Source: Perkinsus olseni
Lineage: Eukaryota; Perkinsozoa; Perkinsida; Perkinsidae
Direction: 5' to 3'
DNA length: 52,513 bases
Assembly: GCA_013115135.1 (NCBI GenBank)
Contig: JABANP010000380.1
Span: forward strand, 1-52,513
Shown here: piece by piece, positions 35,860-47,160 of the stretch
Position numbering within the stretch: position 1 is the first letter of the stretch
How the letters are laid out: each line of letters starts with the position of its first letter
Position numbers and translations under genes: made by a program
The notes under the pieces: generated by a model
The model's input: only the letters and a program-made list of their open reading frames with translations
Databases searched by the model: none
Told to the model about the DNA's origin: nothing

Positions 35860-36327
35860 ATGACCTTCTTCTTTCCTCCACCACCTGCATGTCATCAACC
35901 ACCTGCCGATATTTCCAACTTGGCAAGGTGGGCTATGCGCTCGACTGTGAAGGGGCTCTCGGTAACGGTGTTCCAGGATTACTTCTGTCACGTCGCTGAT
36001 GTCCAACGTCTTAGCGAGGCTCGCTGGGAGACCGACAATGAATATGGTGGGATCTGCTTCAAAAAATAGTCACCTAGAAATCGTTCTCTTGAGCAGCTCC
36101 TGTCGCCGTCAATTGCTCGCACGGACATTCCGTGGCCTATGAGAACCGACCTGGGCGGACACGATCCAGCTTCTCCCATGGCGGAGCTGATGATCAATAC
36201 TCATTCAACTTTCTTCCCGATAGCCATATTGATCTACCTCTCTGCGATGTGAGTCAAGGCCTCTGCAGTCTGCCCATCATCTCCGTGTTGAGCCTTCCTG
36301 TATGGCAGATACATGTTGAAGAAGTGA
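35860..36327 (+). CDS. Small single-TM protein, tandem copy 2
   Basis: Four exons joined in phase, about 105 residues: a Pro-rich start (MTFFFPPPPACHQPPADISN), ITSVTSLMSNVLARLAGRPT, then TDIPWPMRTDLGGHDPASPM, ELMINTHSTFFPIAILIYLS and IYMLKK at the end. All three introns lie at the same residues as in copies 1 and 3 (after ...LAR, after ...MNM, and within LSA/Y). The TM helix is the last 20 residues with a short basic tail. The conserved face is the W-x-MRTDxGGHDPAxPxAELxINTHS block just before the membrane. No family recognised. Confidence 0.7.
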
Positions 36328-36829
36328 TTTGCCGTCACTTTCAGTGTTACCGATCGTACAAAGATCGACGGTCCTGCAGAGCAGGGTCACCCACTACAAT
36401 CGATAAGCTTCTCGCTGTTTGAATGTCAGGGAGCTGTATAAAGCTCAATGTTCTTAAATATCTTTTGGTTTTGAGTTGGAGGCTCTGACTGACTTTTCTG
36501 GATGCTTTCATTATGCCACATCAGTCAGTCGACCGATTCTCTCATCATGAGAGTCTCATGATCTCCATGGTCACGCTACTCTGTCCCTCAGTCATCGACA
36601 ACGGGTCATCAACTAAAAGCCGAGGCTTTCATCGGAAGTTCACTGGGTTGCCATGTTGACACTGATCCCTTGTCCGAGGCATTGGGCCACGTCTTGTATT
36701 CGGGCTATCGCGGTGACACATTTCCCGGTTGCTGGCAAGTGACTTGTTTCATCTCCTGATCTCCTATGACGCATTGAAGGTTCGAATCGAGAAGACACAG
36801 AACACAATAGGGATATAAGCCGAAAAGTC
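36328..36829. other. Spacer between copy 2 and tRNA-Gly copy 2
   Basis: About 500 bp with no supported gene. Confidence 0.5.
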
Positions 36830-36900
36830 TGCATCATCCGAGAATCGAACTCGGGTCACAACGATGGCAACGTTGTATTCTACCACTAGACCAATGATGC
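36830..36900 (-). tRNA. tRNA-Gly(GCC), copy 2
   Basis: Identical over all 71 nt to the copies at 29923 and 38684. TTTT lies just downstream on the minus strand (plus strand aaaa at about 36823-36827). Confidence 0.97.
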
Positions 36901-37529
36901 AACTGATTATAATGTGTTTCCTTCTTGGTGGACAACACGGCAGCATTGGAACGGTCTCACATCGCCCGAGCTTTTGCACCGTCTGCTGTTGTGTACATGC
37001 GTACGGTATCTTGAGTACGGCGATATCTCGCTTTTAGAGCCAGCCAAGGGTCCCGTAAACGCTGCGGTAATTGTCAGGTACATTCCTGTGTTCTCCTCTG
37101 GTATCAACCTGTTCTTCTTCGTCGTCGTAGCCGATAACTACTGTCGGCCTAATATCTTTATGCTGCTAATCCAGATCGTGCCACGTCCAAGTAGGAACAT
37201 TTCTGCAAGGACAATGATGTCCGGTTCGTCTTTCATCTCGAGCATGATGGGTCACGTTGGTCACTGAGTTTATGCTCATCTCGGTCTTCTAATTGGTATT
37301 GTCAAAGCCCTCTGCCCGATTCCTGGTCCTTTCTCTGGTTTTTTCTCTGAGATATGTGCCGCTATGCTGTGTGTTTTCTGTTCGGCGTTTCGTTCTCATC
37401 TCGCTGTGGTTCTCCAAGACCACGTGCTCGCAGAGGAGCATTTCTTTGTACCTTCCGAGCGTGGCGTTGTAACCGTCGTCGTGGATTCTTCCCGTTGTCA
37501 GTGCTTCCATAGCTACAGGCTACGTTAAC
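36901..37529. other. Spacer, 0.6 kb
   Basis: A + frame at 36914-37267 is open and partly hydrophobic (FFFVVVADN) but has no counterpart near the sister copies and no splice context, so I do not call it a gene. Confidence 0.4.
37458..37470 (+). promoter_or_regulatory. Shared 13-mer AGCGTGGCGTTGT, 72 bp before ATG (copy 3)
   Basis: Same element at the same distance as before copy 2. Confidence 0.45.
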
Positions 37530-37991
37530 ATGACCTTCACTCCTCCACCAGCTGGTAGCAAGCCCTCTGCCGAAATAGCCGACTTGGCGAGGTATGGTGT
37601 AGAGTGTATGCTCTCGGGAATCTCCGATCGTTTTCGGTTTTCAGAATCACTTCTGTGTCGTCGTTGATGTCTAATGCGGTGGCGAGAGCTACTGGAAGGC
37701 CGAGAAGGAATTTGGTGAGTCATTCCGATTATCTCATCACAGTGATATTTATTCAAACGCAGCTACTCTCGCCCTCGGTTGTCCAAGCGGACACTCCATG
37801 GCCGATGAGGACGGATTGGGGAGGACATGACCCCGCCACTCCCTTCGCTGAGCTCATGATCAACACCCACTCTATGTTTTGGCCAGTGGCCATCTTCATT
37901 TTCCTGTCGGCGACGTGAGTCTATTTCTCCTCAACTAAAGTGTTATCCCTGTTTGAAGCGGTCGCATGTCAGATACATGGTGAAGAAGTGA
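37530..37991 (+). CDS. Small single-TM protein, tandem copy 3
   Basis: Exons 37530-37591, 37645-37714, 37763-37914 and 37973-37991. Protein about 104 residues: MTFTPPPAGSKPSAEIADLA, ITSVSSLMSNAVARATGRPR, ADTPWPMRTDWGGHDPATPF, then ELMINTHSMFWPVAIFIFLS and TYMVKK. The N-terminal half is rich in Arg/Ser/Ala without acidic residues after the first 20, which would suit a mitochondrial presequence. This is the best preserved copy. Codons at variable positions differ mostly in third bases from copy 2, so the family is probably under selection. Confidence 0.72.
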
Positions 37992-38683
37992 CGTGAGAAG
38001 CTACTGAGTAGATCGATCGTACAGGGGTTGGCGGTCCCACAGTGGGACTCCCACTGTGGAGCACCTCCCTATGAGCAGCAATTAGCTCGCTACTATTTGA
38101 TCGTTTATGAGATGAACGATGCTCGATCATTTTGGATATTATCTGATGAATTATGAGATGCGTTATCTCCCATAGTGTATCCTCTCTCACCTTTAGTTAT
38201 CCGTTTCCGAATGTCCGGGCCAAGTCTGATCCATTAGCTCTGTAATTGGAGCTTAGCGCCTGCGCTGCCGGCGACCGAGTTGTACATGTGGGAAATAGTG
38301 ACTGCGTTCCCATCCAGACTGAGTTAGTATCGTCCTTATAGAAAACAGTCCGAGATATTGCAAGAGCGTGACACAGAGATGAAGAGAAGCTCTTGCTTGG
38401 CACTGAGGAATCGAAATGGTTAGTTCTGACCATTCCCTTCCCTCGGTGGGTTTCCTAGAACACCAAGATCAGATCGTCGACGAAGAAGCGGATGGTCAAC
38501 AAATTGAATAAAGCTGCAGCACCGCCTTAGCTGCAGGTTGTTCTCAACGTGAGCAAGTACTGAGTAGTCCTCTGGCCAATTTGACCATGACAAGATTACT
38601 GGAATTTCAAGGTGGGACTCCTACTTCAACTTATAGACTTTTGAGTGTATGATAAACAGGCTGAACATCGACAGATGTAAAAC
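37992..38683. other. Spacer, 0.7 kb
   Basis: Short inverted repeats on cccacagtgggactcccactgtgg at about 38035-38058. No gene supported. Confidence 0.5.
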
Positions 38684-38754
38684 TGCATCATCCGAGAATC
38701 GAACTCGGGTCACAACGATGGCAACGTTGTATTCTACCACTAGACCAATGATGC
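38684..38754 (-). tRNA. tRNA-Gly(GCC), copy 3
   Basis: 71 nt, identical to copies 1 and 2; minus-strand TTTT immediately downstream (plus strand aaaa near 38679). Confidence 0.97.
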
Positions 38755-39038
38755 TGTTGATGTTTTTTGTAGTTGTTTTGCCAAGGACACTACAAATACC
38801 GCATGCTACCACATCTCACTGGCCATTCACATGTACCTTTCGTTACCAGAGAGGTCGTATGAAATCATGTTTCGTTCAGTGTGATCTTGATCAAGTTGAG
38901 AGGCTCAAGAGCAAGAATGGTCCACCGTCAGCAGAATTGTCACCGAATGCCGGTACACGAAGTGCATAAGCGTACAGTACCGATACACGAAATCATACAG
39001 CGCGTGTACGCAGGAAGGTACTTCAGAAGGCGCCGGAT

Positions 39039-41346
39039 ATGTATTTGTTCACGTTCAACTCGAGCGTGAAGAAATGCGCATCCCTCAATGATTCCCAAGA
39101 GTGCCCATTGACATTCTGGCCGGGTTGGAACTCTGCTCCTCTTCGGTTCCAGCATAGCCGATAGCCACCTCCAGGATCTTTGTTATCCTACTGTGGAATG
39201 TGCCACGTCGGGGTTTGGTTCCTATTACGAGGGTATAGATGCCCACTTTGGACTTCTTCGCACGGAAGGTGTGCAGCGTTTCCAGCTCACGGAGCAGGAT
39301 ACATATGATGACATGACCCTCAAACCAGTAGGGGGCCCGGTTGCTGAGGATATAAGTGGGGTTGCTTTCATAACACCCGGCGATTTCGGTCGGTCTCCGG
39401 GTCTCTGGTTCACGGCGCCTACAGCCCAAGGGTGTTTTTCATTTTTGGTTGCGGTCTCTGATTCTGCACAGTTCATTTAGGCTTGAGCAGAGCGGGCTCG
39501 CCCGCGGGTCGCAAACACACCCACTTGCACCCGGAGTCGTTACCCATACAGCACCTTCGGGAAAGGCCAGCATCTCATCTTTCAAGGCCATCTCTCACTT
39601 CACTCTCGATTGGAGGGCAACCTCCTGCATCGGGTATCAGTCCACCGCGATTGCCCCATGCTAACTCACCTGGCGTTCATCCTCTCACTCGTCACCCACA
39701 CTGACACACAGCCGCCCGGAGATTGTCTACGGGTGGGCAGCTTGCATGAAACCAGTGATGCTCGGATGTTCGAGCTCCCCCGGCACGAAGGCCAGGTGAG
39801 AACGCCGGTTCGAGGCCTCGCTAGGACCATATTACTCGTCGCAGATACGAGTGCCCATCCATAGCGATAGCAACATCACTAGTAGCGCAAATTGTGGTAT
39901 GTACTTTGCCGTAGGGGACATACTGTGTATCTCACAGAGGGAGCTCAAAGTGAGGTCCGTGCGGCTCGTAGTGGCCAGGCGGATCGCAGGTCCGCCGAAA
40001 GTGGGGTTTGGTGGTGCAGCTAGAGAGGATGAGCATCGAGCTGCTCTTGGACAGAACTTCACCTGGGGTTCGTGTGCCTCGACCGGAGGAGAAGATCGGA
40101 GGGTGCTCATGCAGGGTCTACATCGCGACAGCAGACTCTACCTTGATAGAAGTGGACAGAGGTGAAGTCAGCTCACCCTATGTAAGATTCCCTTCGTGGT
40201 ACAGGTTATTCATCTCGCATCCTGGGAGGCATCTGGTTTACATGTATCATCTCATAGGGTCCAAATTCACTCACACTGGCAATAGGAGGCACTACGACGT
40301 ACGTATCCGGTCAGATTGCGGACAGGAACTGTTCTTCGAGGACTGCAGGTTGTCGCTGGGGAAGACGGCGAGCTGCAGTACCCGACTGATGTGATATTAT
40401 TGGAGTGGAATGCCGTTACCCTTTCTGGTGACCCTGGTAACGCCACCTTCGCTGCGTACGACTCCGGACTCCTTGCACAGGACGCTACTATGGCTATATA
40501 GTAGTTTGCGATATGCATGCTCACCGAGTCGTGCTGTACCCCCCTTTGGGAAGGAGCCCTGGCAAGATGGCAAGAGTGCTTGCTGGGTCCGGTAGGCTTC
40601 TCCCGATGACCCATCAGCTGATCACTCGAGGCCTTTGTGGTCCTCCTCAGGGTATCCTGGTAGCGATCTGTCGTCCTTGAACAGTCCCAATGCCGTTGCT
40701 GTTGACCCCGACGCCCTTCTCTCGGAGCTGCCGTACTCGAGCCTCTTCATCGCTGACAGCGGCAATGGCCGGATTGTCCGGTGGAGATTTGGTGCAGCTC
40801 GAGGAGAGCTAGTCGCGTTAGCTCAAGCTCATGATTTGTTGATCCGCCCGACAGGATTGTTCTTCACGACATCGTCCAACACACAACTGCTACGTCATCG
40901 ACCCGTGGACTCCTGTTCTTTGCCACTTGTTTCTCAGCGAGGTCCCGGAGCTCGGGCATGCTCTGGCGGCCATGGCTGTGGCACTGGAAAGTCATCTCTG
41001 TACTTATCCATTGACCTCGTTAGCTATCCTCGAGAGCTCCTCCGGGTGGATCGTTCAAGAGTTACGACGATAGTGCCGTCCGTCGGATACCTACGCAGTA
41101 GAGGTTGACTCTTTCAACGCCACCGGCCGAGTTTCTATCGGGAAGGACCTGCACGATGCTATCATTGTCAGTGATGCTGGTGATGGTTCATCTCCCGGAT
41201 GGCTCAGAGTCAATCACTCACAGGCAGGAGACGTCGGATACTCGGAAATAGTCGTCAAACGGATCTCGGATGGCGATGGCTGCCTTGTGTATTTCATCGA
41301 TACCACACATGGTGAGCTCATAGAGCAGCATGAACATAGTTGTTGA
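39039..41346 (+). CDS. NHL-repeat protein, with apparent frameshifts
   Basis: About nine exons; TGA at 41344. Beta-propeller-like repeats are visible: CRVYIATADSTLIEVDRG, HRVVLYPPLGRSPGKMARVL, LNSPNAVAVDPD with SSLFIADSGNGRIVRWRFGA, then RPTGLFFTTSSNTQL, and HDAIIVSDAGDGSSPGWLRV. The last three carry the NHL pattern (pnavavdp...lfvaDsgNgrivrw). The upstream exons are Cys-containing (CASLNDSQECPLTFWPGW; CATSGFGSYYEG). Two places do not splice cleanly: near 39153, where a 1-nt shift joins FWPGW...RFQ to the next exon, and near 40495, where a TATATA run puts a +2 shift between DATMAI and the next NHL strand. Either sequence errors or a recent pseudogene. The start is uncertain. Confidence 0.6.
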
Positions 41347-41545
41347 TGATTCGGTGAACGAATTTTCCCGTTGCTGCGGCCATATCATGTTCTGTTCAAG
41401 TGATGTCTCATCATCCATGGCGCTGCTTTATTGCCGCTCGGCGAGCTGCGAGAGCACAAGGATCGCTGAGACGTCCGTCCCCTACCGAATCAATGCAAAG
41501 ATGGTGCCCGAGTTGGCGGGAACGCCAAGGCCACTATCCTCGTAT

Positions 41546-42005
41546 CACTCACCCTGTGGAATCGACTTGTGATTTGACGCACACCCTGGTCCAAGTGTAC
41601 TGTCGGCAAAGTACTGATTCGAATCCTGCGCTCATTAGTAAGACTCCAGAATAGTTCCATCGAGAGTAACACTGTTGATTCGAGCTTCAATGATCTCAAA
41701 TCGCCTGCAAACCATGTCTGCCTCAGTGACACTGGCTCAGTGTCCTCTCCCCGGCTTTAGAGTAAAAACTCAGTGGCTCAAGGGTGAGTGACTCATTGTC
41801 TGATTCCTTTGATGCTTTGAGACTCTGGCGCATCCCCTCGAATCAGTATCAACCACGGCCCCATCATCGTTCCATTCATCTCTCTACATCTATAAGCTTG
41901 GTAGGCGCGACCCGCATGATGTGAATCATCCGCAGTACATGTCGGTGCGGTGGAGCAGCGTAGAAGTTTGTAGAGGCATGAAAGACTGTCATTAGAAATC
42001 TATCC
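41546..42005. repeat. Segmental duplication 2, spacer copy A
   Basis: Aligns to 47887-48400, including shared stretches such as gatttgacgcac, ctcattagtaagac/t and catgaaagactgtcatt. Diverged, with small indels. Confidence 0.7.
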
Positions 42006-42151
42006 ATATACACTGAACCCGGGCTGTAGCTGTTACTCAGCGTACACTATAGTCGTCACTATAGCGCACACAGGTACACGCAATGCGTGCAATCGACGAC
42101 CTAGAGCCAGGTGTTCTGCCGTCGGTCGCACTGCCCGAGCTGTTCTTCAGC

Positions 42152-42292
42152 GGCTTTAGGGTTGCTTCCTAGAGTGTATGTAGCCCAAGCATTTCATAAG
42201 ATAAGAAGCGACCTTGTAAGTGATCGACGATTACTGATCATATGCCACTTTAATCCTAGTGCAGGATAATAGTTTTCGATGTGCTCGAGTGG
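42152..42292. repeat. Dispersed repeat, copy A
   Basis: Recurs at 50354-50572 (copy B has about 75 bp extra in the middle). Shared words include actgatcatatgc and gataat. Confidence 0.55.
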
Positions 42293-43344
42293 AAAGCCTT
42301 ACTCTCAAGGTCATGAACGTAGAAGGCTCGAACACGAACTTCGAGTATCCAATACTGTCCCCTGGGCCCCTGTGTCCCCGTTGACCGTCCACGATCGGGA
42401 ACGTATCAGCTGGTTACCAAGGGTGCAGAGGCCATGAGCAGCCGAATCTTATGAATTCACCACTGGTGAATCACCAGCTGATTCTCAGGCATGAGGATCC
42501 CATCCGACAGCAGTAATTCTGAACTACAAAGACAGGTCTGCTTCGTATGAGTACAGCGAGCTTTCGCGGGAGAGCTGCCCAGGCCCTGAATTCAAGCGCT
42601 TGATATGCGTGGCTAGGACTTGCTGCGAGTCAGTTGCACTTTCACTGACATGGATGAAATTTCTGGCCAGGGATTTCCACGGCAAACACACATCATGCAA
42701 GAATATGGATGCCAGTCTGGCTCATTGAGCACTTGTAATTCACTCTTCAGAAAAGTTTCTCCCATCAGGTTATTTTTCGCAAGAAGACCCGCATCGGGTC
42801 GCCCGCTGCTCCCTTGTGTGCTCTGAAGCTTCGCGCTTGACGTGAATGCCCTTCACTGAAGAATGACAGCTTTACTCTATGAGCAATTTACTCTTCACAT
42901 CCAGGTTTCACTCAATCAACACAAGCCTGCTCGCCATGTGATATAAGCCTAGTGATGATCGAGTGGCAGTCGGGTTTCGGCTCAGCCTAATAGGCTGGTG
43001 ATCGCCACGATAACGCGAAGCGCCCTACCCATCATTTGTGTAGACATTGATAGGTGTGCCGTTTTGGCAAAATAATAGTAACCGTAGATCATTGCTGCTG
43101 TTGAGGGTTCCGCTCTGATAGTGAATCATCTTGAAAGATAGTAATGAGGGCCATCACCACGAACCTCTCGGTGCTTTAGCGTTACAAAGCACCAGAAGGA
43201 TCAGATGACGAATTGTGTGGAGTTCCACAAATTTGGCGTAGTAATCAGACTCATCGCTATCAGCAGCTGGTGACGAGGTAATACAAAAGAACAGAGCAGG
43301 CCGATGAGCGAGAATCTGAGGACCCTCCGGCGAGGAGATGGTTT

Positions 43345-43857
43345 TCACCTCCCCGACAAGACCCACCAGAGATTAGTAATCCACCTCACGAAAGGGTTTT
43401 CGTTATCTCCAGCTACGGCGGCTTGAAAGCGTGTGGGGTCGTCACCGTAGGTAGCCGCAGGGCTTGAGGCAGACTTCTCAGAAGTGTGCAGTCCCAACAG
43501 AAAGTATTCGTCAATCTCGACCAGGCTAGTTAAGAACGACATAATTTCGGTGTCATTGAAATCCATGGAGTCAAACGCTTCTCGTACTTGAGCTGCCAGT
43601 AACACCCAGAAAGGATGCTCATCGTCTTCTGCTGTGATAGCTAAACCTTCTGGTAAATAGTCTTTGGCAGCAGAAGAACTCAACTCGGCACGCATTTGAG
43701 CTGCCAGGAGCGCCGCTAGGGGACCGTCGCCAGCCATAGGCACAGGTAGCTCCGAGTAGGTGTCATAGGTTGTCAGGGATCCCAAGCTGTTGGGTGTGGC
43801 GGTGACCACCGAAATAAGAAGGAGGATACACGAAAGATATTCTAGGGTGATCGACAT
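43345..43857 (-). CDS. Secreted HPFW-repeat protein, paralog 3
   Basis: Intronless, 170 residues. Start chosen at the Met opening the signal peptide (MSITLEYLSCILLLISVVTA); an earlier in-frame Met 12 residues upstream is possible. Mature chain without cysteine. Modules in the same order as in the + strand paralogs: LAALLAAQMRAELSSSAAKD, DDEHPFWVLLAAQVREAFDS followed by NDTE, a longer weak third module (EYFLLGLHTSEKSASS), and NENPFVRWITNLWWVLSGR. The RxL position seen in the sisters reads GSL here, so the Arg is lost. More distant from paralogs 1 and 2 than they are from each other. Confidence 0.73.
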   Translation of the reverse strand: MSITLEYLSCILLLISVVTATPNSLGSLTTYDTYSELPVPMAGDGPLAALLAAQMRAELSSSAAKDYLPEGLAITAEDDEHPFWVLLAAQVREAFDSMDFNDTEIMSFLTSLVEIDEYFLLGLHTSEKSASSPAATYGDDPTRFQAAVAGDNENPFVRWITNLWWVLSGR

Positions 43858-46429
43858 GCTTCGCACGAAGAGAGAAAAAGACCTGCAGTGCAAGATAGTA
43901 GCTGTTTAAGCCTTCGAAGGCCGTTGGGTAACCCAACGTCGAACCCAACTTGGGTTTGACGGCTCCCTCTTCATGCCGTGCCTGCTAGCTCAACATTGAG
44001 TCTTCCGAGTCGCAACTCCTGCACGCCTTAGACCTCTGCATCAACCACTAAGAAGTGACTTCGAATGGGGTAATATGAAATGTAGCTAGAAGGTTTGGAA
44101 GCTGAGCTAGCTCAGGCCGGCTTGGATAAGAGGGTCGTGGATAAGATACGTCAGCATAGCAGACTCTGCCATGTGCTTCTGCGCACGTGTATGTACTCGC
44201 GTGCTTGGCTGAGCCTGAGCCTCAGCCGCCGAGGTTCAACAGCCGAGTGTTACGCCGTTGGTCGCCCAGCCGCAGTCTGTCACTTAAGGAGTGTCTAAGC
44301 TTCTCCTCCCCCACTATTCCATGCTAGGAAACAGAGCTGAAGCCTAATAAGGTTAAGTATTCGTGTCGGCATCTGTCCCTTAGCGCGGCGCTAGTGGACT
44401 CTACTAAGTAGAGGGTGTCCCCGTTTGAAAGACTAGATTCTGTTGTCGTGTCGCAGGCGCGCACGCCATTGTTGGTGAAATTGTCTTCTGTAAAACCTCT
44501 GGTCTCCGAGATGAGGCAAGGCGCGGCACCGCGCTAGCGTCGGTGAGGTCGGCAGGACCTCACGACGTCAGCGAGGGTAACGCGAAGGCAAACTGTGCCA
44601 AAGTCAAAGGCGATGCTGCAAGCGACAATCGCGGTTCGGCAGGCACAAGTTGCCCCTCGAAGACCTCGGTTAAAAAAATATGAGGGCGTCGGGAGGACGA
44701 CGCACGACTACTTAGACCGTTGTCAAGCACCTGATAACTCGAGCCGGCAGTCCGGGCACTAGCTTGCTAGCGTAAAAAAGGGCACAGTCGGGACACTAAG
44801 TGTCCCGACTGTGCGCGCAATATAACATGGCATCTCTCCGTGCCTGTTTTAACCTATATAAACTACTCGTTTATCCGATGAACTAGGCTTAAGTGATTAA
44901 CCATTGATATGTTCATACGTTATTGAGATTAACCTCTCCTATATCTGGGTATTGTGTTCCCTGGATTACAGATTTGCATCTCGTTCGATCAGAGGTTCAA
45001 GGGAACGAATTTCGCCGCGCCGACGGTTCCAGCGGATTCAGCAACGTTGACAGCCTTTGCGCAAGCTTTCCTGAACCTCGGATCACGATAGATGCAAATT
45101 TCGTCCTTTGCAAGCGGATATCCTGTAGCCAGTCTAGCTCAGAATTAAATGCTACTAGCTAAGCTAGTAGCACTGATAGCTAGGCAAATATCAGCCCGGT
45201 AATATCAAAACCGCCCCGAACCTTCCCTGGGCGTCCCAGCGCAAGATACAGTTGATACAGTACTCGCCATCAAACGATTGTATTTGTTTTGGCGGAGCTC
45301 ACGGATCCAATGTTCGGAGTTACGAGCTGAAATTCCAGATATGGAGGTTTCTTGCTACTACGGATGATTACTGTTACTAGGAGCCGCCGGAACCTTCGGA
45401 GATCTGGCAGGCTGCATCTGGGGCCGAGGGAAGGGCATTGCAGTGCAATGTCAATGATTCTAGCAGCGTCGAGATAGATCGATCAGATTGTGACCGATGC
45501 GTGGCGTTCCCGTCTCTGGCTTGACACCAGTGTGGAACCTGAACGGCTTGCCAGTCCTTTCAGGTTCCACTCTGCGAAGCTGGTAAATTGCGAGTGGTAA
45601 ATTACCACTCTTAGTGGACTCCAAGGAAAGGCTATTATTCCACGAACAATTGACCAGAGGACTGTTTTCGTGAGTGATTCGTTAGCATCCCGGTCCTTCC
45701 TCCATGGTGCAGCCCTACTGCCACATGTCATCCAAATGCAGCGTAAAGCAGTTATCAGCATTAGCGTTGGCGGTCGGTATGAAGCCGAGCCGTCGGGCCA
45801 CTGCTTGAGACCTCAAGTTATCATCTCGACAATAGAGGAGGACCTCCGTTATGTTGTCGCCAGCACAGAGCTCTTCGGTCACCTAGCGGCAACTACATAT
45901 GCGGGCTGCAGTGAACGCCGTTGACTGAACGGAAATGCCATGAGCATCACCGCAGTGCTAACCAGCGCCTGACCTTCGGCCCAGTCAGCTACCTAGGAGG
46001 GCACGTCCTGGAAGAAGCATTTCGACGGTGGTTCCCGGACAGATTCGGGTAGCCCTTCAAACCTTCTGTTGTAGTTCGCGCGATCGTTGGAGATACGACA
46101 CGGGAGTGTTACTCAAGGTAGACTGCGGAAGTGACCACTGGTCACTGACCAGTTTTTCCTACGGGATGTCGATACAGCAGGCTGACGCGCTGAGGCCAAG
46201 TGAGCGTCCTCGTCGAGGGAAGGATTAATCGTGTGGAGTGTTGCACTCCAACATCGATACGGGCTTGATTTGGATGGCAGGGTCGGAGATAAATACATAT
46301 ATGTCATGGGATTCCGCCCACGTGCGCGTACTTGCGTGCTGCCGAGTGTCTACAGCCAAGTGTTGTGTCGTCGGTCTGCGACAGCATATCACTGAGCGAA
46401 GTTCGTCAGAGTGGCGCCTCGTCACCAGG
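43858..46429. other. Gene-poor stretch, 2.6 kb
   Basis: No complete gene. A + frame at 44936-45090 reads naturally (ICISFDQRFKGTNFAAPTVP then LTAFAQAFLNLGSR-stop) but lacks a start and flanking exons. A segment at 44185-44290 (cacgtgtatgtactcgcgtgcttg...) recurs in diverged form at 46318-46400. 44320-44820 is GC-rich with several self-complementary stretches. Confidence 0.45.
44782..44814. repeat. 33-nt near-perfect palindrome
   Basis: GCACAGTCGGGACACT, one A, then AGTGTCCCGACTGTGC: two 16-nt arms fully complementary around a single base, preceded by an A6 run. Could be a cruciform, a terminator-like hairpin or the end of an element. Confidence 0.9.
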
Positions 46430-47160
46430 CTACCAGCTCACATTAGCAAAAGACAGTCGTTCGCCCTGAGCTTTTTCTCGGGCAGTCCTCAGGTGCGCTC
46501 GACAATCCCAATGAGTTCCTAGTGGTAACTTAGCAGTGGCACCTGATACCTCGCGCACTGTCAAGCATATGGTAGGACTAAGGTTGGGCCACTCGGGTGG
46601 GAGTAACGCCGAGGATAGCCTCTTCACGTAACTGCCAGAGTTGAGTCGAATGATTCCGGTCAGGGGCATTCAGGTCAAACAGATTCCGTTTTCCCGCTCG
46701 ATGCGTTGAACGCAGTGTGCCCTGCGCCTCAGCTAGTCGGCCTTTAACGTTTAATTCTCCTGCGATATCGGATCTGACGGAGTGGTCGCTGAAGATGTAG
46801 ACCAGGGCTTCCCGATCGTTGATGCTGTTGAGAACGGCCCGTTCTGAATCAGAACTGCTTGGTTCCACTAGAGCCGTTCCAGGTCACCGGCGAGGAGTGC
46901 CAGTTCTTGGTTCACGGCGATGGACAGAGGGGTGACATCAGCCAGGGGTGGAGTTGCGGGGGACGTCTGAGCCTTGAGTTGTGGGGCTCGTGCTGCGAGG
47001 GAGTCTCGGACCGAGGCTCTGCCAGGAGCCGCCTTGGGGCTCGCGCTCTGTGGCATGTCTTGAACCATATCTGCTGGAGTGTAGACTGACTCTCATAGCC
47101 GGATGAACTCGTGGCCACTTCGTTCGGAAGGGAGGGGTAGATCAGGGGTTGGTGCTGCTA
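46430..47160 (-). pseudogene. Decayed minus-strand coding sequence
   Basis: Three successive minus frames look coding but do not splice together: ATSSSGYESQSTLQQ at 47060-47105; MVQDMPQSASPKAAPGRA to LSIAVNQELALLAGDLERL (47068-46868); then EPSSSDSERAVLNSINDREA, LVYIFSDHSVRSDI and onward (46865-46578); with a weaker tail near 46430-46520. The joins need 1-2 nt shifts and no GT-AG pair of normal size fits. Ala/Pro/Ser-rich first half, polar second half. I do not recognise the family. A faint match of the second part lies near 48550-48700. Confidence 0.35.

Larger units (their letters stand above)
41347..43344. other. Gene-poor, repeat-bearing stretch, 2 kb
   Basis: No supported gene. 41546-42005 recurs at 47887-48400 and 42152-42292 recurs, with an insertion, at 50354-50572. 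Open frames are short and differ between the copies. Confidence 0.6.

Noticed and set aside
36914..37267. 117-codon + frame with hydrophobic patches
   Set aside because: No counterpart near the sister TM genes, no splice context, uneven composition.
39100..40040. Ultrashort (about 19-nt) introns in the NHL gene and 22-23-nt ones in the TPR and C2/EF genes
   Set aside because: In the TPR gene, the C2/EF gene and the middle of the NHL gene, a normal-length phase-compatible intron exists. At the NHL 5' end a frameshift is the safer reading.
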